Shown here: in pieces, positions 59,986 through 64,000 of the stretch
Layout: each line of letters begins with the position of its first letter
How positions within the stretch are numbered: position 1 is the first letter of the stretch
DNA from: Kribbella pratensis
GTDB lineage: Bacteria > Actinomycetota > Actinomycetes > Propionibacteriales > Kribbellaceae
DNA: 64,000 nt
Assembly: GCF_004366075.1 (NCBI RefSeq)
Contig: NZ_SODU01000001.1
Coordinates: 2,129,134 to 2,193,133 of the forward strand
Direction of reading: 5' to 3'
Notes under the pieces: generated by a model
Told to the model about the DNA's origin: nothing
The model's database searches: none
The model's input: only the letters and a program-made list of their open reading frames with translations
Position numbers and translations under genes: made by a program

Positions 59986-60930
59986 TCAGTTCCCCTTTCC
60001 GGTGATCTGAGGGCGCGGAGGCCGCGCAGGTGGTCCGGTCACCACGCCGACGGTGTCGATCCGGGTCGGATCGACGTACGGCTTGACGGTCGCGGTGGAC
60101 CCGAGGGACCCCTCGTTCGCCGTCACCGAGGTGACGACGCCGATCGGGACGCCCGGCACATACGGCGCGTTGCCGCTGGAGCCCCAGGTGACGATCCGGT
60201 CGCCGACCTTCGGCCGCGCCTTCGGGTCGATCAGCTTGTAGTCGAGGGTGCCGCCGACCTCGCCGCGTCCGGAGACGAAACCGAGCGCCATCGACGCGTT
60301 CAGCCGGCCGCCCACGGTCGAGTTGCGGTCGCCGATCAGCAGCACGGTCGCGGTCCCCTGGGTGGTGCGCACCACCCGGCCGACCAGACCGGTCCCGTTC
60401 AGCACGGTCATGTCGGTGTGCACGCCGTCCGCCGTCCCGGCGTCGATCGTGACCGTGTGGCTGAACGTCTGCGCACTGCCGATCCCGATCACCCGGGCCG
60501 GCGTCATCGTGAACGCCGGGGCGACCTTGAGCAGCTTGTCCAGCTCCTGCGCCCGGTTGCGGGCGTAGTCGGAGGTGGTCAGCTCCCGGGTCAGGTCCTC
60601 GTTGTCCTTCTTCAGTTTTTCGTTCTCTGCTTTCAACCTGTCCATTTCCGCGAATCTGTCGCGGAGGTTGTCCACAGGCTGCCGGGCCGAGGTCGCGGTG
60701 GACTCCAGCGGGCCGAAAACGCCGGCCGCGGCCTCCCGCAGCGGCTCGACCGGCGATCCGGCCGACCGGCGGGCGTCGAGCACGATCAGCGTGAAACAGG
60801 CCAGGATCACGAGCACGAGCACGGTACGGCGGCGGCGCACGTCGCGCGGCGTACCGGCCGAACGCAGCGGGGTCTCCCCCGCCGACCGGAACGCGCTCCT
60901 GGTCGTCGGGGTACCGAGGTCTTTGAGCAT
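59986..60930 (-). CDS. mreC: Rod shape-determining protein MreC
   Basis: The protein has 314 residues from ATG 60930. A cytoplasmic basic N-terminus (about 1-35) is followed by one span (TVLVLVILACFTLIVLDA). A coiled-coil helix comes next (LRDRFAEMDRLKAENEKLKK), and then the beta-rich periplasmic-type domain (VIGIGSAQTFSHTVTIDAG, then GLVGRVVRT and VPIGVVTSV). MreC links MreB to the wall synthesis enzymes. It lies 11 bases after mreB. Confidence 0.93.
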   Translation of the reverse strand: MLKDLGTPTTRSAFRSAGETPLRSAGTPRDVRRRRTVLVLVILACFTLIVLDARRSAGSPVEPLREAAAGVFGPLESTATSARQPVDNLRDRFAEMDRLKAENEKLKKDNEDLTRELTTSDYARNRAQELDKLLKVAPAFTMTPARVIGIGSAQTFSHTVTIDAGTADGVHTDMTVLNGTGLVGRVVRTTQGTATVLLIGDRNSTVGGRLNASMALGFVSGRGEVGGTLDYKLIDPKARPKVGDRIVTWGSSGNAPYVPGVPIGVVTSVTANEGSLGSTATVKPYVDPTRIDTVGVVTGPPARPPRPQITGKGN

Positions 60931-60941
60931 CGCCTGCTACC

Positions 60942-61970
60942 TCAGCGCCGGTTGTCGGTGACCAGGATGCGGTTGAGGGTCTCGATGTTGTCGACGCACT
61001 TGCCGGCGCCCAGGACGACCGCGTCCAGCGGGTTCTCGGCGACGTGGATCGGGATGCCGGTCTCGTGCCGCAGCCGCTCGTCCATGCCCTTCAGCAGCGC
61101 GCCGCCGCCGGTCAGCACGATGCCGCGGTCGACGATGTCGCCGGCCAGCTCCGGCGGCGTCTTGTCCAGGGTGGCCTTGACCGCGTCGACGATCGCGGTG
61201 ATCGGCTCCTCGATCGCCTGCCGCATGTCCGCCGACGACACCTTCACGGTCCGCGGCAGCCCGGAGATCATGTCCCGGCCGCGGATCTCGCTGTCCGGGC
61301 CGTCCGTGGTCGGGAACGCCGACCCGATCGTCATCTTGATCTGCTCCGAGGTGGCCTCGCCGAGCAGCAGCGAGAACTCCTTCTTGCAGTAGTTCACGAT
61401 CGCCTTGTCGATGGCGTCGCCGGCCACCCGGATCGACTGGCTGGTGACGATGCCGCCGAACGAGATGACCGCGACCTCCGTCGTACCGCCGCCGATGTCG
61501 ACGACCATGTTGCCGGTGGCGTCGCGGACCTCGAGGTTCGAGCCGAGCGCGGCGGCCATCGGCTCCTCGATGATGTACACCTTGCGGGCGCCGGCCATGT
61601 ACCCGGCGTCGCGGACGGCGCGCTGCTCGACCGCGGTGATCCCGGACGGGACGCAGACCACGATCCGCGGCTTCGCGAAGTACCGGCGGCGGTGCACGCG
61701 CTGGATGAAGTACCGCAGCATCTGCTCGGCGGCGTCGAAGTCGGCGATCACGCCGTCCTTGAGCGGCCGGATCGCGGTGATGTTGCCCGGCGTACGGCCG
61801 ATCATCTTCTTCGCCTCGTGCCCGAACGCGACCGCCTCGCGCGGCTCGTCCGTCCGGGTCGCCACCACGGACGGCTCGTTCAGCACGACGCCGCGGCCAC
61901 GCACGTACACCAGCGTGTTCGCCGTCCCGAGATCGACCGCCATGTCGCGGCCCAGCATGCTGTTCGCCAC
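60942..61970 (-). CDS. mreB: Rod shape-determining protein MreB (actin-like)
   Basis: GTG 61970 is chosen because GGGAGG stands about 8 bases upstream; a TTG five codons earlier is open but less likely. This gives 342 residues, normal for MreB. Actin-fold motifs are phosphate 1 DLGTANTLVYVRG, phosphate 2 MVVDIGGGTTEVAVIS and the adenosine motif VLTGGGALLKGMDERL. MreB filaments guide cell-wall growth. It is first of the mreB-mreC-mreD-mrdA-rodA block. The 186 bp before it up to the ndk stop would hold the block's promoter, which I could not place. Confidence 0.95.
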   Translation of the reverse strand: MANSMLGRDMAVDLGTANTLVYVRGRGVVLNEPSVVATRTDEPREAVAFGHEAKKMIGRTPGNITAIRPLKDGVIADFDAAEQMLRYFIQRVHRRRYFAKPRIVVCVPSGITAVEQRAVRDAGYMAGARKVYIIEEPMAAALGSNLEVRDATGNMVVDIGGGTTEVAVISFGGIVTSQSIRVAGDAIDKAIVNYCKKEFSLLLGEATSEQIKMTIGSAFPTTDGPDSEIRGRDMISGLPRTVKVSSADMRQAIEEPITAIVDAVKATLDKTPPELAGDIVDRGIVLTGGGALLKGMDERLRHETGIPIHVAENPLDAVVLGAGKCVDNIETLNRILVTDNRR

Positions 61971-62156
61971 CGCGGCACCTCCCAATCGACCCCGACCCAG
62001 GCTAAGCGCCGCCCGCGCACAGCCCGTGGACCGACACGACTCGCCCGCCCAGAACAGATCGTATCGGTCCAGGCACTTGCAGTCCGCAACGACCTGGAAC
62101 TACTGCGATTCGGCGGCCGTCTCCAGGTCCCGCAAGGCCCGCTGTCCGCGACGCGG

Positions 62157-62567
62157 TCAGGGGAGGTCGGGGAACCAGATCTTGATTTCCCGGGTGGCTG
62201 ATTCCTCGGAGTCGGAGCCGTGGACGAGGTTTTCGCGGTTGGAGAGGGAGAGGTCGCCGCGGATGGTGCCGGGGGCGGCCTTGCGGCCGTCGGTGGCGCC
62301 GTTCAGGGCGCGGACCACCTCGATCGCCTCGTCGCCCTCGAGGACCAGCGCGACCATCGGGCCGCTGGTGACGAAGTCCCGCAGCGGCGGGTAGAAGGCC
62401 TTGTCGACGTGCTCGGCGTAGTGCTGGTCGGCCAGTTCGCCGTCGATCGTGCGCAGGTCCATGGCGACGATCCGGAGCCCTTTGGCCTCGAACCGGCCCA
62501 GCACCTCACCGACGAGGCCACGGCGGACCGTGTCGGGCTTGAGCAGGACCAGGGTGCGCTGCGACAT
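62157..62567 (-). CDS. ndk: Nucleoside-diphosphate kinase
   Basis: The product is 136 residues, the usual bacterial length. RTLVLLKPDTVRRGLVGEV begins the fold, and ENLVHGSDSEESA carries the phosphohistidine (His in LVHGSD) and the serine-rich loop. Ndk equalises nucleoside triphosphate pools. It is between mreB and the DUF4233-folC pair on the same strand, 38 bp after the DUF4233 stop. Confidence 0.96.
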   Translation of the reverse strand: MSQRTLVLLKPDTVRRGLVGEVLGRFEAKGLRIVAMDLRTIDGELADQHYAEHVDKAFYPPLRDFVTSGPMVALVLEGDEAIEVVRALNGATDGRKAAPGTIRGDLSLSNRENLVHGSDSEESATREIKIWFPDLP

Positions 62568-62605
62568 CTGTCAACTCTCTCTCGAAGTAGCCGGGGCGGA
62601 TGAGC

Positions 62606-62941
62606 CTAACCGGTCTGTGCCTGGTGCGCCTTCTTGGCTTCCTCGATGCGGCGGCCGAGCACGATGGCGGCGACCCAGAAGGCCGCGAAGGCGACGCCGA
62701 GCACGAACATCACGGAGACGACGAAGCCGAGTCCGACCGCGCCGACCTGGACCACCGAACCGAGGACGTACCCGGCCTGGAACCGGAGCAGCCCGGCCGA
62801 GACGATCGCGAGCGCCGCCAGGCCGAGACAGACCGGGACCGCGATCGCGGGGCGGATGTCCGCCACCGAGATCATCACCGGCGTGACCAGCGCGAGCACG
62901 ACCGACTCGAACGCGAGCACGATCGACGCGAGCGACCTCAC
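62606..62941 (-). CDS. DUF4233 membrane protein
   Basis: The protein has 111 residues. It begins RSLASIVLAFESVVLALVTP and has three to four hydrophobic spans, with an Arg/Glu/Lys-rich C-terminus (LGRRIEEAKKAHQ). DUF4233 proteins are almost always encoded right after folC in actinobacteria, as here, with the start overlapping the folC stop by 4 bases (ATGA). The function is unknown. Confidence 0.85.
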   Translation of the reverse strand: MRSLASIVLAFESVVLALVTPVMISVADIRPAIAVPVCLGLAALAIVSAGLLRFQAGYVLGSVVQVGAVGLGFVVSVMFVLGVAFAAFWVAAIVLGRRIEEAKKAHQAQTG

Positions 62942-64000
62942 TGCTCGCCCTTCCCCTTGCGGACCAGCAGCGCCCGCGCCTCGCCGGCGGTGATGACCGA
63001 GCCGGTGACCAGTACGCCGCCACTGCCGAGCGCGACCGCGTTCTCCTCGGCGAGCCGGATCGCGTCGTCGATCGCGTCGATCAGGTGCGGGCGGACCAGG
63101 ACCCGCTCCTCGCCGAACACCTCGGCGGCCAGTTGCCCCAGCTCCTCGGCCGGCATCGACCGCTCGACGAAGCTGTTCCGGGTGCAGACGACCGTTTCCA
63201 TGATCGGCTCGTACGCCTCGAGGAGGCCGTACACGTCCTTGTCCTTCATACAGCCCAGTACGCCGATCAGCGGCTGGAACTGGAACGCCTCCGAGACCGT
63301 GGCCGCGGTCGCCTCGGCGCCGTGCGGGTTGTGCGCGGCGTCGACGACGATCGTCGGGCTGTGCCGGACGACCTCCATCCGGCCGGGGCTGGTGACCTGC
63401 TCGAAGCCGACCTGCAGCAGTTCGGTGGTGACCCGGCCCTCGGTCTCCGGGCTGGCGCCGAGGAGGGCCTCGACCGCGGCGATCGCGGTGGCCGCGTTGT
63501 GTGCCTGGTACTCGCCGTGCAGCGGGATGAACACGTCCTCGTACTCGCCGCCGAGGCCCTTGATCGAGACGACCTGGCCGCCGACCGCGAGCGCACGGCT
63601 GACGACGCCGAACTCGATCCCCTCGCGGGCGACCTGCGCGCCCACCTCGGCGGCCTTGCGGAGCAGGACCTCGAAGACTTCCAGGCTCTGCTGGGCCATC
63701 ACGGTCGTACCGCCGGGCTTGATGATGCCGGACTTCTCGCCCGCGATCGTGACCGGATCCGCACCCAGCAGGTGCGCGTGGTCGACCGCGATCGGGGTGA
63801 TCACCGACACCGTGCCGTCGGCGACGTTGGTGGAGTCCCAGCTCCCGCCGAGGCCGACCTCGATCACCGCGACGTCGACCGGCGCGTCCGCGAACACGGC
63901 GTACGCCATGCCGGTCATCACCTCGAAGAACGTCAGCGGGTGCTCCTGCTCGGCGTCGACGACGTCGAGGTACGGCGCGATCTCCTCGTACGCCTCGACG
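62938..64000 (-). CDS. folC: Folylpolyglutamate/dihydrofolate synthase (5' end beyond the window)
   Basis: The frame is open from the right edge (about 354 residues in the window), so the true start is outside. Visible motifs are EHPLTFFEVMTGMAYAVFA, the family VGLGGSWDSTN, HAHLLG, the Mur-ligase-like VVDAAHNPHGAEATAATV and GCMKDKDVYGLL. FolC adds glutamates to folates and, in the bifunctional type, makes dihydrofolate. The P-loop is off the window. It is followed by the DUF4233 gene. Confidence 0.93.
   Translation of the reverse strand, partial: VEAYEEIAPYLDVVDAEQEHPLTFFEVMTGMAYAVFADAPVDVAVIEVGLGGSWDSTNVADGTVSVITPIAVDHAHLLGADPVTIAGEKSGIIKPGGTTVMAQQSLEVFEVLLRKAAEVGAQVAREGIEFGVVSRALAVGGQVVSIKGLGGEYEDVFIPLHGEYQAHNAATAIAAVEALLGASPETEGRVTTELLQVGFEQVTSPGRMEVVRHSPTIVVDAAHNPHGAEATAATVSEAFQFQPLIGVLGCMKDKDVYGLLEAYEPIMETVVCTRNSFVERSMPAEELGQLAAEVFGEERVLVRPHLIDAIDDAIRLAEENAVALGSGGVLVTGSVITAGEARALLVRKGKGEQ

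Overview
The window is high-GC actinobacterial chromosome. Gene content (van resistance genes without an IS element or plasmid context, RNase E/G with rplU-rpmA-obgE-proB-proA, the mre/mrd cell-shape block, DUF5753/DUF6879 gene pairs, many GTG starts) suggests a soil actinomycete. Kribbella or a close Nocardioidaceae-type relative is my best guess; this is inferred from gene content, not from a marker gene.

Positions 1-8510: after the 5' part of a Tat-exported protein and a dihydrofolate-reductase-family gene comes an inducible glycopeptide-resistance locus. Divergent vanS-vanR face vanY-vanK-vanZ-vanH-vanA-vanX, followed by a coupled acetyltransferase gene. VanR/VanS would sense the drug or its effect. 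VanH makes D-lactate, VanA joins it to D-Ala, VanX destroys D-Ala-D-Ala, VanY trims residual D-Ala termini, and VanK adapts the cross-bridge to D-Lac precursors. Two nearly identical operator/promoter boxes lie exactly 2300 bp apart, in front of vanY and in front of vanH.

Positions 8500-17460: a patchwork accessory region ending at an intact tRNA-Ala(GGC). Two decayed copies of the tRNA 3' end and its terminator hairpin lie upstream, as expected of repeated insertion at a tRNA gene. The contents are a broken DUF1269 gene, a serine hydrolase, a cyclase-family protein, a P-loop kinase, an acetyltransferase, a phosphotransferase with a truncated second copy, and a recombinase-like/XRE-DUF5753/DUF6879 group.

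Positions 17462-30150: housekeeping genes (phosphoglycerate-mutase-like protein, rsfS, nadD, proA, proB, obgE, rpmA, rplU) interrupted by regulator-target pairs: an Lrp protein, an HxlR-peroxiredoxin fusion opposite an MFS pump, a PadR regulator opposite a hydrolase, and a phosphopantetheinyl transferase with an N-terminal tandem repeat.

Positions 30323-52506: a long RNase E/G gene and a TIGR03936 gene, then about 16 kb of other genes before the TIGR03960 radical-SAM gene that often neighbours them. This stretch holds an M64 peptidase, plsC, pheA, a broken kinase, a notable three-gene operon (M43 metalloprotease with a seven-blade propeller, a small protein, and an M28 peptidase with one propeller blade, none with a visible signal peptide), a tyrosine-phosphatase/HAD fusion, and an MFS pump with an Rrf2 regulator.

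Positions 52571-64000: an enol-lactonase-like hydrolase, an Lrp regulator opposite a DUF2000 protein, an inositol-monophosphatase-like protein with altered metal residues, a lipoprotein, and the conserved rodA-mrdA-mreD-mreC-mreB block, ndk, a DUF4233 protein and folC, which runs off the right edge.
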